64,000 bases of DNA from Tomocerus qinae (Eukaryota > Arthropoda > Collembola > Entomobryomorpha > Tomoceridae), in the NCBI GenBank assembly GCA_020055645.1, contig CM034546.1:63550001-63614000 (forward strand), given 5' to 3'. The position numbers and the translations under genes are program-made. Shown in pieces: positions 1 to 11,400 of this stretch. A model generated the notes under the pieces. The model had not been told where the DNA came from. It worked only from the letters and a program-made list of their open reading frames with translations, and did no database searches. Numbering within the stretch: the stretch's first letter is position 1; the number at the start of each line of letters is the position of its first letter.

Positions 1-1680
1 CGTCGTTTAGCAGGGGCGTCGCAGATGTTGAATTAACCACTATGCAAAAAGCCCATATTTTGCAAAAATTAATTACATAATAGGAAATGTATAATTCTTC
101 TTTCCTTAATAATTTTTATCTACAAAACCTATGAGATTACACTGAGTCCTGAACTGTCCAATTGATAACGATAAAGTAGGGAAACACATGGCATATTTGG
201 GTTGAAGAAACCTGGAAACAATGGGATTTGAAACTAATAGTTTCATCTAAAAACACCCACAAATATATTTATCATACACTCAATCATATTATCCTAGGCC
301 CTACAAATGCCTGCCGATGTTTTTGTCAAATCATTTCCTAACTTAGCTCTAATTAATAGAATGGTGCTCATTTCAATAACCATGATTTGTCATTCGCCTA
401 CATCTACCTCAACTCACAAATGAGTGATATCTCCATGTATTACAAATATTGCAAATGCATCAGCTGAATGAAGCTATAACCTACTCAAAACGTATGATTG
501 CCGTCTCTCGTTAAAACACGCACACAGGGCACTACACAAACCAACAAATGAAATGGTTTGTAACTTCAACTTCAGTTCTGACAACGCAAAGCTATAACGC
601 AATTTAAAATGCAGCCAGGGAACGCTACATTATCCCACAAAATCCGCATGATTAATTTCATAAAAAACACTGTTTTGGAAAGACTTTCAAACTTATTCGA
701 AACTTTAAGTCAAATTTGAAACATCTTAATCATTCTAACATGTTTGTAACTATTAACAAAGTTGCGACAATTATTCTTTACCAAATAATATTAGGTTTAA
801 AATTAATGTGCACCGTTGACATAATTATTCACAGATATATGATTTTTAAATGCAGCTTATGATAAACTGCAAAGTGACAAATGAAACTCTTTTCAACTGA
901 AAAAATGCATTAAACATTTCTTTCTTAACTACAGTTTCATGTGTAATACAATATCTCATTTTGATACTATTGTTGTTCGTGTATACAATTTTTTTCCGTC
1001 AGTCATTATACAAAATTAAATAACTGATAAAAAGAAACAAACTTTAAATGGATCGTTTCGATTAGCAGTTTGTTTGCTTAAATATTCTACATTTTTATGT
1101 AAACTGCTTTAATATTGTTTTGCATGCTATTCAATATTTAAGTCTATTTTCATACTTTTGATTTATATACTGCTTTGTCAAGCTGTTTGTGTTGCTTGGT
1201 TGTAATTTTCAAACATCATTTCATATTTCTTTTATTTAAATGGTTTGAAAGACGATGAAATTAAGTGTGGGATTAATGTCGATGTAATTACTTAACCAAT
1301 GAGATCTTGGACATTAAACAGCGAACAATTATTGTCAGGATATTCTAATTTACAATCATTTCCACTAATGTATATGTTTCCATCTGCAATTCTCATTTGC
1401 GCTATTGCTCGGATTTTATTAAACCACCGTATTGTCGTTAGTACCAAGTAATCCGATTTTTGGGTTTACATAACTTAAATACAGTACTGAAAGAAGACTT
1501 TTTAACCCTATTTAGGTCCTCCTTAACTAACGCTTTTTGAAAACTCTCAAAAAGGTTGCCTTTTCCCCAGCTTGATTTTCGTCCTGCCTATTCCAATTAC
1601 AAATGGTAATACAATTTGCTTACTCTAATATTTTGAATTGTGACACCCAACTCATTCTGTGGTCTTTCTTGTCTGACTAG
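1..1680. other. AT-rich non-coding stretch
   Basis: I see no reading frame with a recognisable domain, no tandem repeat and no clear inverted repeat here. It is uniformly AT-rich intergenic DNA upstream (on the + strand) of the LINE-A fragment that begins near position 1680. Confidence 0.6.
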
Positions 1681-2580
1681 AGCGTATTGTGGATGTTAGT
1701 GGGAGAGTACAACATATACTATTGATGAGTATAGATATACTACCGCTCAAGCCGCGAGGACTTACTTGCAGTGACTCCCTGAACAGCTTTATTGTTCGGA
1801 GAAGCCACCCATTTGTCCGGTAGACGTACAAAATGATAGCAGAGACGACAAGGGCAACCCCGGTAACTCATCCACATGAATGAGAAACTTGCTCAGGTGT
1901 TTGAATCTCAAATAGCTCAAAGCTGGGCATTTAGCCTCATGGTGGACCGATGTCCCGACGCTTAATGCGCACAGAGGGCATAGCGGAGACGAATGATTTC
2001 CCAATTAATTCTGATGCTTGGCTAAGGAGGAGAAACCAATAATTAAATGAGTGAAGACCCTGAGCATTCTTATACCAAAACTTGTGAATTATTTGCTTTT
2101 GATATATGAAGGTGACGGCAGGAATAATATTGTAGTTTTACAATCTATACGGTTTATCCAGTTACGTATGTTTAGTTTGTTAAAATATTTACTGATAGCG
2201 ATTTTAGTACATTTTCATGTATAAAGTTGTATTGGTTCAGGACCAAAAACAGCCATCTTTGTTGATTCATTAGCAAAAATGTCAGCCTCTTCATTTCCTA
2301 TTATACCAGTGTGGCTAGACACCTATTGCAGAGAGACAGTTGCTTTCTCAGATAGTTTATGCAAACAACGAACATTCAAGGATCAAAGCCGAATCCGTGT
2401 AATTAGCCTCAAGGGCTTTTAATGTGCTGAGAGAATCGCTGTAGATAACTACCTCATCTCTCCAGTCCAAATCAGTTATTCTGAGTGTGACCATGAGAAT
2501 ATCTACCAGTTCCGCTTGGAAAACAGTAGAATATTTTCCTAGAGATTGTTGAATGATGATATGACCATCAGTGCTACATA
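1680..2580 (-). mobile_element. LINE-A fragment: RNase H domain and 3' end (broken)
   Basis: On the minus strand, 2580 to 2220 reads as a degraded RNase H domain: a FQAEL stretch, then IYSDSLSALKAL, then a SHTGIIGNEEAD-like motif, with internal breaks. It is followed at 2004-1789 by a 71-residue C-terminal segment with a CPLC...H...C pattern and a CPALSYLRFKHL stretch, the Zn-binding tail typical of Jockey/I-type non-LTR retrotransposons. The same C-terminal and 3' non-coding sequence recurs on the + strand at about 56500-56800, ending in the same block with GAGCGGTA and ACTCTCCC, which defines the family. The stretch between the RNase H part and the tail is damaged, so this is a dead, 5'-truncated copy. 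Family assignment within Jockey/I is inference. Confidence 0.75.
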
Positions 2581-2584
2581 AGGC

Positions 2585-3280
2585 AAACGGAGGAGTTTTG
2601 CTCAGATGACAAAAAATTTTTTACCTCATTTATACCGTCGATGAATGTCTTTGGTATTTTCAATGTGTTTTCCACCTTTCTGGGAAACCAGACGAAGTCG
2701 CCTTTTCCATGTCTCAAACACTTTTGTCACCAAAGCAATATATCCGGAATTACGGGTAATGTTCGGCCTTTTAAAAAATTGTGACTGCAAACGAATATAG
2801 TGCTGAAATTTTTTGTGCTTGATGCTTACATATTTAAGCCTCATATATGTAGAAATCAGCGAGTTCCTATCTCTGAAACTTGATTTATTAATTTTTTAAG
2901 AAGACAACTTTACTGTGTATTAAGATAGGCAAATAAAAATTCCGAAACAATTAATTAAAAAAAACACATACTGCAAGCTCCGAATCACATGAAATTTGGA
3001 TCAGTCAGAGATACAGATACAGATCATACTGATGAAGAACATACGTAAGTTTTACGAAGTTCCTATCTCTAGTTTCGGAAATATTGCAGTCGAAACTAAT
3101 TTTTAGTTAAGCTTTTATACATTTTATATGCACATACAGGAACAAAGGCGAATTGAGTGTGCTAATCAGATAATGACGTCATGAATCGTCGTTCTGATTT
3201 TCAGCTACCATAGTCATTTACCAAATAAAACTCAAATGTATCTATTCTAATCTCTTGACTCACAGCAACAAAAGGTGAAC
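2585..3280. other. Non-coding, no recognisable feature
   Basis: Short open frames exist, such as one on the minus strand at 2626-2844, but none shows a domain or convincing codon structure. I call nothing here. Confidence 0.5.
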
Positions 3281-3406
3281 ATACAGGGGCTGTATACGAC
3301 AAGTTCTCTCCATATTAAGGGGGCTGTTCCTGAATTATAAGTGTTCCTGAATGTTTGAAATATTTCGAAATCCAAACAAAATATGCTTTTAATGTTAGCC
3401 GAAAGC

Positions 3407-3672
3407 CACCCAGCCACGTTGGTTTGGTAGCGTACTCAGTCGTCTAATTAATCAATGCGTGTTTCCGAGTAGCTTGGATAACCTGTCTTTGTTGGGCTAG
3501 TGGACTTCCGATAACAGTCCTACAACAGTGACTCGTAAATAACAGCCTTTGGCTTCTCGGGTATTAACTAACAAACAATACCAGTGTTGAGGGAGTTGGC
3601 AATAGGCCCGTAATGAGGTCTGCGCCCAGTACTATCACTGTGTATTGAGGCAGTACACCTCATATAACATTC
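3407..3672 (+). repeat. Insertion inside the inverted-repeat arm, possibly a tRNA-derived SINE
   Basis: This block is absent from the other arm of the surrounding inverted repeat, so it is an insertion. Its 5' part contains TTGGTTTGGTAGCGTACTC, which resembles the D-arm/A-box of a tRNA. A matching B box is not convincing, so the SINE call is tentative. Confidence 0.3.
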
Positions 3673-3719
3673 ATACATAGCTGAAACCCATAGCCCTACC
3701 AACCGACAAGCTACCTGTA

Positions 3720-4790
3720 TCAAGCACGTATACAGAACTGAGTTTTGGAGGGGGATAAGATTTCCAATAGGTATTTTAATTATACAAAACTTTTTGGAAA
3801 TTTTTGATGGAAATAAGTCAAAAAAGGCCTAAAAAAGGCAAATAATCGCTCGGAGCGCGAAATTTTTTGCTAGTTTGAGAAAAAAATTCCCCTTTTCTTG
3901 GAACTCAAAATAACATGTTTACATTTGGTTTACATCTATGTTCTTAAATGATTTGGCGTCAGCAATGATGGAATATTTGTCCAAATTTTGTCAAGATTTC
4001 AACAGTTTAAAATATAAAATGTATATTTATAAACTGGGAGGAATATCGATTATTTTCTCGGATGCAGCCGAGCCTAGCCAATCCGTTTGCCATTCCGACC
4101 ATATACTACACTAGAAAATCGGGCCAGGACTTTTGCCAATTTTGAAGCAAATGTCAAGAAGGTTTCATGAAAAAGTTTAAAATGTAAACTGTCTTATACT
4201 TGACCGGATTTTTAGGCTATATATGAATATCCGACAAATTGAAGGGACCTACCGCAGACCCGAATACCGTAGACCCAAAAACCGAATCCCCCAGACCCGA
4301 AAACCGATTTTCGCGAGGTTGTTTTAATGGCGCGAAAATGTCGGTGCCGATTTCTCGGTCACAAAGCCACATTTTGAAAATGTAAGAGCCTTGGTTGGGT
4401 TCGAGGTCTAGATCCGTACTTTAAATTTCCATTTAACACACTTTTCACCACCATTCAACCGTACTCGAGATTTTTGTACAACAGGCATTTCAATGTATTA
4501 GCCTCCAACTTATCTTAACCTTTTAACTTTTAGCTGGGAGAAGCCCGTCGTCATGGATACATCCACCGATCCCCTCGGTTTTATCCTATTCTAACTGGCT
4601 GCAGAAGGAAAGCAAAACAAAACTCATTCTTTTGGCATCACCAAAAGTGGTAGGCTACATTCATGAACATTCTGCAGATTGCTGTTGGTATTGGCTCCCA
4701 TTATTAAACAGATACACATCCCATTCAAAATTAGGAACTCGGGTGTAAATATTTTGTTATTTTGAGTATTGCACTACTGTCGAGTGTTTG
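3720..4790. other. Interior of the inverted-repeat element
   Basis: No gene seen. Around 4240-4320 there is a short run of related phrases built on AGACCCGAAnACCG, a small degenerate repeat. Near 3840-3870 the phrase GAGCGCGAAATTTTTT resembles the core of the dispersed repeat annotated at 10490, 22755, 46140 and 52590. Confidence 0.4.
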
Positions 4791-5104
4791 CATTTTGCAT
4801 ATCTCCGTATACAGTTAGCTTGTCGGTTGGTAGAGTTATTGGTTTCGACTAACATTAAATGCATATTTTTGTTTGAATTTTGAAATATTTCAAACTTTCG
4901 ACTTAATTCAGGAACAGCCCCCTTAACAGGGCGAGGGTGGGTAGTATACAGCCCTGTGTTGGCTTCAGAATACAATACTTCTGCTTATCATCAAAAAGTG
5001 GTTACTATAGGTGAAATACTTTTTTACTATGCCGTCACTTAAACATTTCCATGGGCCCGAGCCGGGCAATGCGTTTTAAATATAAACAATAGTCTGTTAG
5101 GCCG

Positions 5105-5305
5105 GGAAGTTCAGCCAAACCGGATATTGTCTTTTATGTCGATCTTCTTCCACTCTTCATTTAGGACTTTCCAAACCCCTTCCATGCACTTTGGTTTCCT
5201 TGCAAAAAGTCTTCTCTTTAAATATCCAAAGCCAAAGAAGTCCATGGGACTGGTGTCAGGAGTTTTTACCGGTATCAGGGAATTTTCTAATATAGTTATA
5301 CCTGT
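5105..5305 (-). pseudogene. DDE transposase C-terminal relic
   Basis: The minus strand from about 5305 down to 5105 is open and reads ...SLIPVKTPDTSPMDFFGFGYLKRRLF..., followed by a KPKCMEGVWKVLNEEWKKI segment and a stop near 5105. The PDxSPMDFFxFGYLKRRL pattern matches the end of the catalytic core of Tc1/mariner-related (IS630/DDE_3-type) transposases, where the last acidic catalytic residue lies just after the PD motif. No upstream catalytic part or terminal repeat was found, so this is an isolated fragment. The superfamily label is from pattern memory only. Confidence 0.55.
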
Positions 5306-5315
5306 TCTTCTTTGT

Positions 5316-5885
5316 ATGTATGTATGATTTTATTCAGGCGTCTCAATGTCATAGAGTTATTATTTTTAATACAGTTTTTCAGATAGTGAATTATGTCATT
5401 ACATTGCATATAATTAATGTACATTAAAATGGTTTGATGTCATATTTACACATAATATGATATTACATATTGGACTAGAAAATTAATTTTCAGTAATTGC
5501 GTTAACGACGGAATCAATGCATGACAGATTACACACATTTGCATTTCTATTTTCTGTACATATCAAACTATCACATAACTGTATTCTTAATAGATGTGTT
5601 TTTATTTCATGTTTAAATATATCTCTAGATTTACTCTCTTTGATGTATTCGGGCAAATCATTCCAAATCGAGTTTGCCACATTACTAAGTAATCTTTTAC
5701 CATATTTATTTTTAATTGCTACGTTACAATGTATATTATTTTTATTCCTGGTATCATATCTATGGATGCTGGATTTACATTGCAATTGAAATAGGAAATA
5801 ATCAGGACAGTCAATGTTTAAAATGTCATTCATGAATTTAGTAATACTACTTATATAGAGGTTTTCAGGAAATAACCACTCTAAG
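5316..5885 (-). mobile_element. LINE-B fragment: RT C-terminus and 3' tail
   Basis: A 116-residue minus-strand frame (5833-5483) contains RYDTRNKNNI, then KYGKRLLSNVANSIWNDLP, then a KSRDIFKHEIKTHLL segment. This is the conserved C-terminal region of CR1/Rex/L2-type non-LTR retrotransposons. On the element strand it is followed by AT-rich 3' UTR and a tail of TACA units (TGTATGTATG on the + strand at about 5316), next to CCTGAATAAA. The same tail ends the LINE-B copy at 39906-40600. This copy is 5'-truncated and abuts LINE-A sequence at about 5886. Confidence 0.7.
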
Positions 5886-7610
5886 TTTTCAGTTATGTTT
5901 TGCTTAATGCTATTCCCTCTCTTTCCAGAGCCAGATTCATAGTTTTAAAAGTGGCGTAACTGAAAGACCCTTCGACATCTAAGAAAATACCTAAAGCCAT
6001 TTGATTATTTTTGAGAGCACATTCAGTGCGAGCAACATATTGATGAAGAGCCGCATTCGTGAAAGTACCACGTAAGTATGCAAACCCTCCTGCATTTTTA
6101 GTATATTTTCAATTTTCGGAGTCTTGATGCTCCAGGCAATAAGACGTTTAAGTATTTTGATACAAGTAGAGGTGAGTGATATTGGGCGCCTTAAGTTAGC
6201 TTTTGATAGCTACTTTTGGCTGGTTTAGGTATGAAGGTTATTTTGGTCTGTCGCCAAACTTTGGGTATATACCCAAAAATTAGGCTAGTTTGGAGAATGC
6301 TAAGCAGATGGGGAGTTAACTCTCTTCTGGCCATTCGAAGCATGACTGGCAGAACACCATCACAACTTGCAGCTTTAATCGGCTCAAATGAGTTTATAGC
6401 CCTTTGGACTTTTTCCAACGTAATTAACAATACGCAAAAGTTCTGACAACGCAATAGAGTTGTCAGAACATATGCTGTAGTCTGGAGTGGAAAAGACTAT
6501 TTGATGGCCATTGGGAAAATGAATTTTCAGAAGTTGAATTAACGAATCATCCATATCAAATGTATAATTGCCATCAGAGGTCTCTATTGGACCAAGTCTC
6601 CTGCTTCTATCTTTGGCTAGTATTTTGGCAAGCTTTGACGCTTGCTGGGTATCTTCAATTTCGTTGCAGAAGGTTCCCCATGAGTCCCTCTTTGCTTTTC
6701 TTAAAGTAGTATTAAAAAGTACTCGAATGTTGTTTTAGTTTCTTCTGTTCTCTTGTATTTGTATTTAAGTTTACCACCGTTCCTGATGGTTTTTAGTGGA
6801 CAGGCTTTGTGAAATGCATTAATGATAACGTCATTGAGATTATGCACTTGTTCATTAAGTTGATTAACTGTATCAATAGAAGTGCAAGAAATTTTTGCTA
6901 TGTTTTTCTTAACTGTCCTTTTATATAAGAGCCAGTTAGCTTTCTTTGGGTTTCTAATTGAATTAGCATTGGAGGCTTTATTTCTAATTCATATGTAATG
7001 TACATATTATCGGAAAGTGTGATGTCGTCTTCCACTCTAAAGTTATGAATGTGATGATAGAGACTTTCGGAGCAAAGAGTGATACATAAAACCTCCTCTC
7101 TGCCCATATCATCACGAAAAGTTGGTTAATACCCTTGATTAAGTATTTCAAGGTTAGAGCCTACTATGAAATCAAGTAGGACTTCCCCTCGTTCATTAGT
7201 ATTTGTGCTACTCCATATCATGTTGTGAGCATTGACATCCCCAGCCACAAACGTTTCCCTTGTAGGCATATGGTTCCTGAATACAAATGACAAATGTGTT
7301 CCCAAAAAGACGATTACTAATCAGACCAGTAGCAGCTATGCAATGCTGCAGATTGGCCAGTAAAAAGCGGATTTTACAAGAAGGGCCATCAGCTGAATCG
7401 TTAATATTGGTAGTTTCTATCGCACTTTTTCCAATAGTCGGCGTATGTACCTGTGTTATAGTGCCAGGCATTTGAAAGTAATTTTTCGCCGCCGCCTCAC
7501 AAAAACTGCATTTCGGCCGCGGCCAATAATACCATTGTGAAATACCAAGTGACGATTGCCCTTTAGATATATTATATCGAATAAAAATAAAAGTAAATGT
7601 CATAATCAGA
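5886..7610 (-). mobile_element. LINE-A fragment: endonuclease to mid-RT, decayed
   Basis: Read on the minus strand from 7610. First comes the start of an exonuclease-endonuclease-phosphatase (EEP) domain (LLANLQHCIAATGLISNRL ... CIQEPYAYKGNVCG, about 7400-7210). Next is the EEP end (7107-6898), with GREEVLCITLC and LSDNMYITYEL in place of the usual SDH. The RT N-terminal region follows (6454-6191; AINSFEPIKAASCDGVLPVML, FGYIPKVWRQTKITFIPKP). Frameshifted RT continues below 6190 with RGTFTNAALHQYVARTE and ALGIFLDVEGSF, which carries the first catalytic Asp. The order EEP-RT is that of Jockey-type LINEs. Multiple stops and frameshifts make it a pseudogene, and it is cut off at about 5886 where LINE-B sequence begins. 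Confidence 0.8.
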
Positions 7611-7950
7611 GTGTTTAAATGAATAGACTTTTTAATTAATAGAAGAAATTTTCTTAAGACGCCAGATTATTGTAATTATAGAATATAAACTACAGTTATT
7701 ATGTGTGAAGAATGAAAGAATATAATTAATTATGAATGAGCTAGTTGATGTTAAGTGGATAAAAAAATAAATAAATAAATTAGTAGCAAAACTTAAAGTG
7801 AAACGTATATATAGTACAGTTTGCAGTATGGTGCAGACATAATATACGTATAAATTGTATGCAAATACATCTGCACAGCTGCAATATTTGGCTGAAGACT
7901 ATGCGTAAAATAAAAATTTGTAAAATTTGGTGGAAAAGCATAGAAGGCCC
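7611..7950. other. AT-rich non-coding spacer
   Basis: Contains a short AAAT run near 7765-7780 and nothing else I recognise. Confidence 0.5.
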
Positions 7951-7954
7951 AAAA

Positions 7955-8275
7955 CTTCCAGGGGCCGTAAAAATAATTATTTTTGATCGACTTCAGCCCG
8001 TGAATTCAACAATACTCCTTCCCGCTTCAAGAAGCGCAGGAGAATACTAGAGCGTTGTAGGCAATCTTTGTTAGTCTATCATTTGACATTTTCAATATCT
8101 TTAACAAAGTAGTTGCATATTCCTTTCAATAAGTTATGAACTAGTTTAACCCTACAACACTCGACTCTAGTAATATAATTAGCCGCAGATTTGGTCAAAC
8201 ATAGGAGTCTTTTTAAAAACAACGATTGGACTATTTCTATCTCTTCTAGATATCTCAGACCCCATACAGCGACGA
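7955..8275 (-). mobile_element. LINE-C fragment: post-RT region
   Basis: No long frame marks this piece, but the minus strand from 8275 reads VAVWGLRYLEEIEIVQSLFL, then KRLLCLTKSAANYITRVEC, then CRVKLVHNLLKGICNYF. This is the same post-RT segment found in the LINE-C copies at 30880-31040 (+) and 12525-12271 (-), where WG-L...VQ..F.KRLL.LP precedes a TP/VRLE-type motif. It carries stops downstream. Its upstream end stops exactly where the 28-bp TTCGAAA minisatellite begins. Confidence 0.6.
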
Positions 8276-8346
8276 AAATGTTCGAAACTATTCGAAAATG
8301 TTCGAAACTATTTAACTATTCGATAATGTTCGAAACTATTTAACTA

Positions 8347-8895
8347 CACACTTAGAAATCCAGTCAAAGTGGTTTAACATTATTCACTTAATGTTAAAAT
8401 TTAACATTAAATAAGGCACCTGTAATATTTTTTTGAATGTAATTTTTAACAGTAAATGTCCTGTAGGTAAAAGTCACGTTAATTTTATGTTAACATGACA
8501 TGACCATAACGTTAGTTGAGGTTAACAGTATGTCATGTCAAGTCCCCTCAGCTATATTTATCACCAACAATAACCACCTTAATTTTCAATGTGGCGGTGC
8601 GGTTCAGTGAGTAGGGTGTCCGCCTGAGTAGTGCAGGGAACTGGGATCGTTTCCTGGTGTCACTTTTTGCACCATCAACATTAAATAATGTTGTAATGAC
8701 ATTATTTCTAACATGAGGCAATGTTAACTTTTAACATGATCCCATGTTAGTTTTAATCACATATACTGTTAAAATATTAACAGGATGTGGACAATGTTAA
8801 TTCGACGTTAAATAATGTGTAACCATCCCTACGTGATTTCTAAGCTGATATACTGTTAAATATAACAGTATATCAGCTTAGGATTTTTAAGTGTG
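8347..8895. mobile_element. 549-bp MITE with TA target duplication
   Basis: The element begins CACACTTAGAAATCC and ends in the reverse complement of CACACTTAAAAATCC, giving 15-bp terminal inverted repeats with one mismatch. TA flanks it on both sides (8345-8346 and 8896-8897). Removing it restores the minisatellite unit TATTTAAC-TA-TTCGATAATG. A TA duplication is the hallmark of the Tc1/mariner superfamily. The interior is rich in TTAACATT/AATGTTAA palindromes, and a 40-bp hairpin lies at 8843-8882. There is no transposase, so it is non-autonomous. Confidence 0.85.
8591..8664 (+). repeat. tRNA-like module inside the MITE
   Basis: GGTTCAGTGAGTAGGGTG resembles a D-arm/A-box. CTGGGATCGTTTCCTGG can fold as a 5-bp T-stem with a 7-base ATCGTTT loop at B-box position. 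The acceptor stem does not pair well. It is probably a tRNA-derived internal promoter remnant rather than a working tRNA. Confidence 0.4.
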
Positions 8896-9369
8896 TATTC
8901 GATAATGTTCGAAACTATTTAACTATTCGAAAATGTACAAAACTATTTAACTATTCGAAAATGTTCGAAACTATTTAACTATTCGAAAATGTTCGAAACT
9001 ATTTAACTATTCGAAAATGTTCGAAACTATTTAACTATGCAAAATTATTCGAATAGTTTGAACAGTTGAACGAAAAGTAAAGCCTACTTTTGGAAGCCAC
9101 TTGATAAATCCTACTATGGTATAACTTCTCGTACATGGTTATGCAAACAAACAGCCAGAATTGTCCAGCGTGCAGGTCTAAATTTTAGGTTTTTTAAATA
9201 AGTAATGAATACGTTATTGTATATCGTGGATACTGCTCTTTATCTGCGCTGACAGCTATCAGCTAACATTTTGATTACACATATTCGTAGAAATGAGTTG
9301 TTATCGACGTTCATGATGTCTAATTGGTTGAAGGCTTACTGTTATCTGTATTTATTTGTTTCGTTCCCG

Positions 9370-9379
9370 TATATAAAAG
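9370..9379 (+). promoter_or_regulatory. Candidate TATA box without a recognised gene
   Basis: TATATAAAAG lies 70-80 bp ahead of CAG|GTAACG (about 9444), which resembles a splice donor. No coding exon or LTR partner is visible, so this may be a decayed promoter or chance. Confidence 0.3.
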
Positions 9380-9589
9380 GAAGAGGAGTACACTAATATA
9401 TGAATACTTTGCACAATACTTGGAAGAGATATCAACTGTATCAGGTAACGAAACTGCAATTAATTATTAAATAATAATTATTGTAAATTATTGTATAGAA
9501 TTATTAGCAAAGAATGCTTATTGGCCTTTTACCATTGCACATTGTTGAGCCGTCGTGTAACGGTTTGGTCAAGGTAGAGAAATCTTAGA

Positions 9590-9885
9590 TGGCGGAGGGA
9601 GCTAAGCTCTGAAAGTAGCTACCCTACTAATGTTAAATTGCGAATTTGAAATCGCTATAACTGTAGCACCGCACCTCGTCGGTCCTTCTAACTTACAGAT
9701 ATTGTTAATTTGGACAAGGCGATTCGAATGATGTAAACATCATTGCGTTGCGGGCCTTTGACATACATCAAAAATCATTTCGAAAATCTAAGTAGAAAAT
9801 TGCATGGTTAAGCTAAAGCCCCGCCAGATAGCCTCTCAGATTTAACTGTCCTCACAGCCCCTATTCAATACTACTATGTGCATTG
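9590..9885 (+). repeat. Dispersed repeat, second copy at 27565-27885
   Basis: From GGCGGAGGGAGCTAAGCT onward this matches 27565-27885 at moderate identity. Shared phrases in order include TGTTAAAT.GCGAATTT, CTTCTAACTTACA, ATCGCGTTGCG-like, GACATACAT.AAAA and AAGTAGAAAATTGC. No coding potential is visible. It is an old interspersed element whose other copy sits in the loop of the 27-29 kb inverted repeat. Confidence 0.7.
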
Positions 9886-10489
9886 TTAGGAGCATAATAA
9901 TAGTATAGGCTGATTTCTAGTATAATGGCGCACTTGATATAGACGGGTATATATCTAATTTAAAAGATTTCATAGGGTCGAAGACGAATATGATATTTTT
10001 TGGCGACCCCCAAATAAAGAAGTTATGGTGTGTTCGAAGGAAAAATATAACTATTTCGATACCAATGTAATCAGAAATAGAATTAGCAATTTATTAAGAA
10101 TTTTAAGTTGAAGAGCTTGATATTTATGTTACTTTCAGTTTCAGTCACTTGTAACTATAGCGACATAGATAATATCTACATTAAACATCATTTTAATCAT
10201 AATTTATCGATTTTTGTTTTTAGATTAGATTAGGTTTTAAAAAATCAAAATGTGAATAAATTCCACAATTTTGTTGACCAGGTAAGAGGAAGAGTTTAAA
10301 ACAGCCAAATGTGGATACATGCTTATTTAATGTTCATCATTTCTGAGTAGGTTTTCGTTGACCACAGCAACATTACATGACGTTTTTAGATTAGAGGTCC
10401 ACTTAGAATTACAAAGTTCATTTTTAGATAGGATAAGCTGATTTCCTTTGCCGTAATCCTGAAAAGTAAATACATCCTTTCAAGCACGT
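9886..10489. other. AT-rich non-coding, nothing recognised
   Basis: No gene, tandem repeat or clear inverted repeat seen. Confidence 0.5.
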
Positions 10490-10660
10490 ATCCAGGAATT
10501 TGACCTAGGGGGCACACAAAAATACAATAGTAAAATTATACCATATTCGCGCGAAATTTTTTTGGACTTTTAACGTCCTTTGACAAAAAAAATCTGTTTT
10601 TTTGAAGCTTAGGGGGCCCCGGGCTCCCCGGCCCCCCCTCTGGATATGTGCTTGCACCCT
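10490..10660 (+). repeat. Dispersed repeat with CGCGAAATTTTT core and G/C run
   Basis: Contains CGCGCGAAATTTTTTTGGAC followed by a GGGGGCCCCGGGCTCCCC stretch. Similar arrangements, with a GCGCGAAAAATTTTGGCTTA core next to a G- or C-rich run, occur at 22755-23005, 46140-46270 and 52590-52830. The minus-strand frame through here has no recognisable domain and is not called as a gene. Confidence 0.45.
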
Positions 10661-11390
10661 TGCATTCTTGTTTCAAAATTCTCCCATCTTTAAAAACCTT
10701 TATCGTGGTCCCTAATTTTTGCAAAATCGTCAAATTTTTGTAATGCTTAGATAATTGTATATCTCTTGTGTTACTAACAACAAGATGAGTCAAATCAGAA
10801 GTAGATTTACGTACACAGATTTCATTGGAAGGTTGAAGGTATTGCCATTTACATTTAATTAGTAGTTGCACAGTTGCAGTTCCATGGATCGGCGGTAATT
10901 GGAAACTTTTTTGAGCATTTTGGATTTTAGAAAATGTTGACCATTTTGAAGCTGCATGGTAATGTAGTCAACACGGAGCATTAGACTCATCTTTCTAGTT
11001 TTTTGCGATACGTATAACGGAAGATATTAAAATGTATCACTGAGCAATTCCTATACTCTCCTACATAAAACATTACATAACATTAGTTCTCACCACTTCT
11101 CACCCTAAACTAGTTAAAAAATTCAGCTGCCACATTGGAAGATATAGGTGGCTTCAACAACCGGGCTTAAAGAACCGCACAGTTTTTGGAGCCCCTGTTA
11201 ATTCTCTAATACATGGTTAAAGTTTAACCAAGCCTGTAAAATTGCTTTTACACCAGCGGAGGACCCTATTCATTTTTACTTGTTAAGCAAGCCGAAAATG
11301 TGTGGCACACTTTTTAGCAGGGCGGGCTTTTATTACGACTTTACATTAGTTTTTGATAAATATTAAAATTGTAGTCTTTAAACTATAAGA
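10661..11390. other. Non-coding, nothing recognised
   Basis: No supported gene or repeat structure seen in this stretch. Confidence 0.5.
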
Positions 11391-11400
11391 ACACAAGTTT

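Larger units (their letters stand above)
3283..4965. mobile_element. Candidate inverted-repeat DNA element
   Basis: The segment 3283-3405 (GGGGCTGTATAC ... AAGGGGGCTGTTCCTGAATT ... TTAATGTTAG) recurs in reverse complement at 4840-4965. A further piece of the arm, CTACCAACCGACAAGCTA, is found at 3697-3714 and in reverse complement near 4815-4832. The left arm is therefore split by an insertion of about 270 bp. The interior shows no coding capacity, which fits a non-autonomous element. I did not find a clean target duplication, so the exact ends are uncertain. Confidence 0.55.
8276..9050. repeat. 28-bp TTCGAAA minisatellite, split by a MITE
   Basis: Units of the form TTCGAAACTATTTAACTA plus TTCGAAAATG (28 bp together) occur at 8276-8346 and resume at 8896-9050. 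The two parts are one array separated by the insertion at 8347-8895. Confidence 0.85.

Noticed and set aside
10536-10871. 111-codon minus-strand frame with GGPGSPGPP
   Set aside because: It runs through the dispersed repeat with its G/C run; the proline-glycine stretch comes from that low-complexity sequence.
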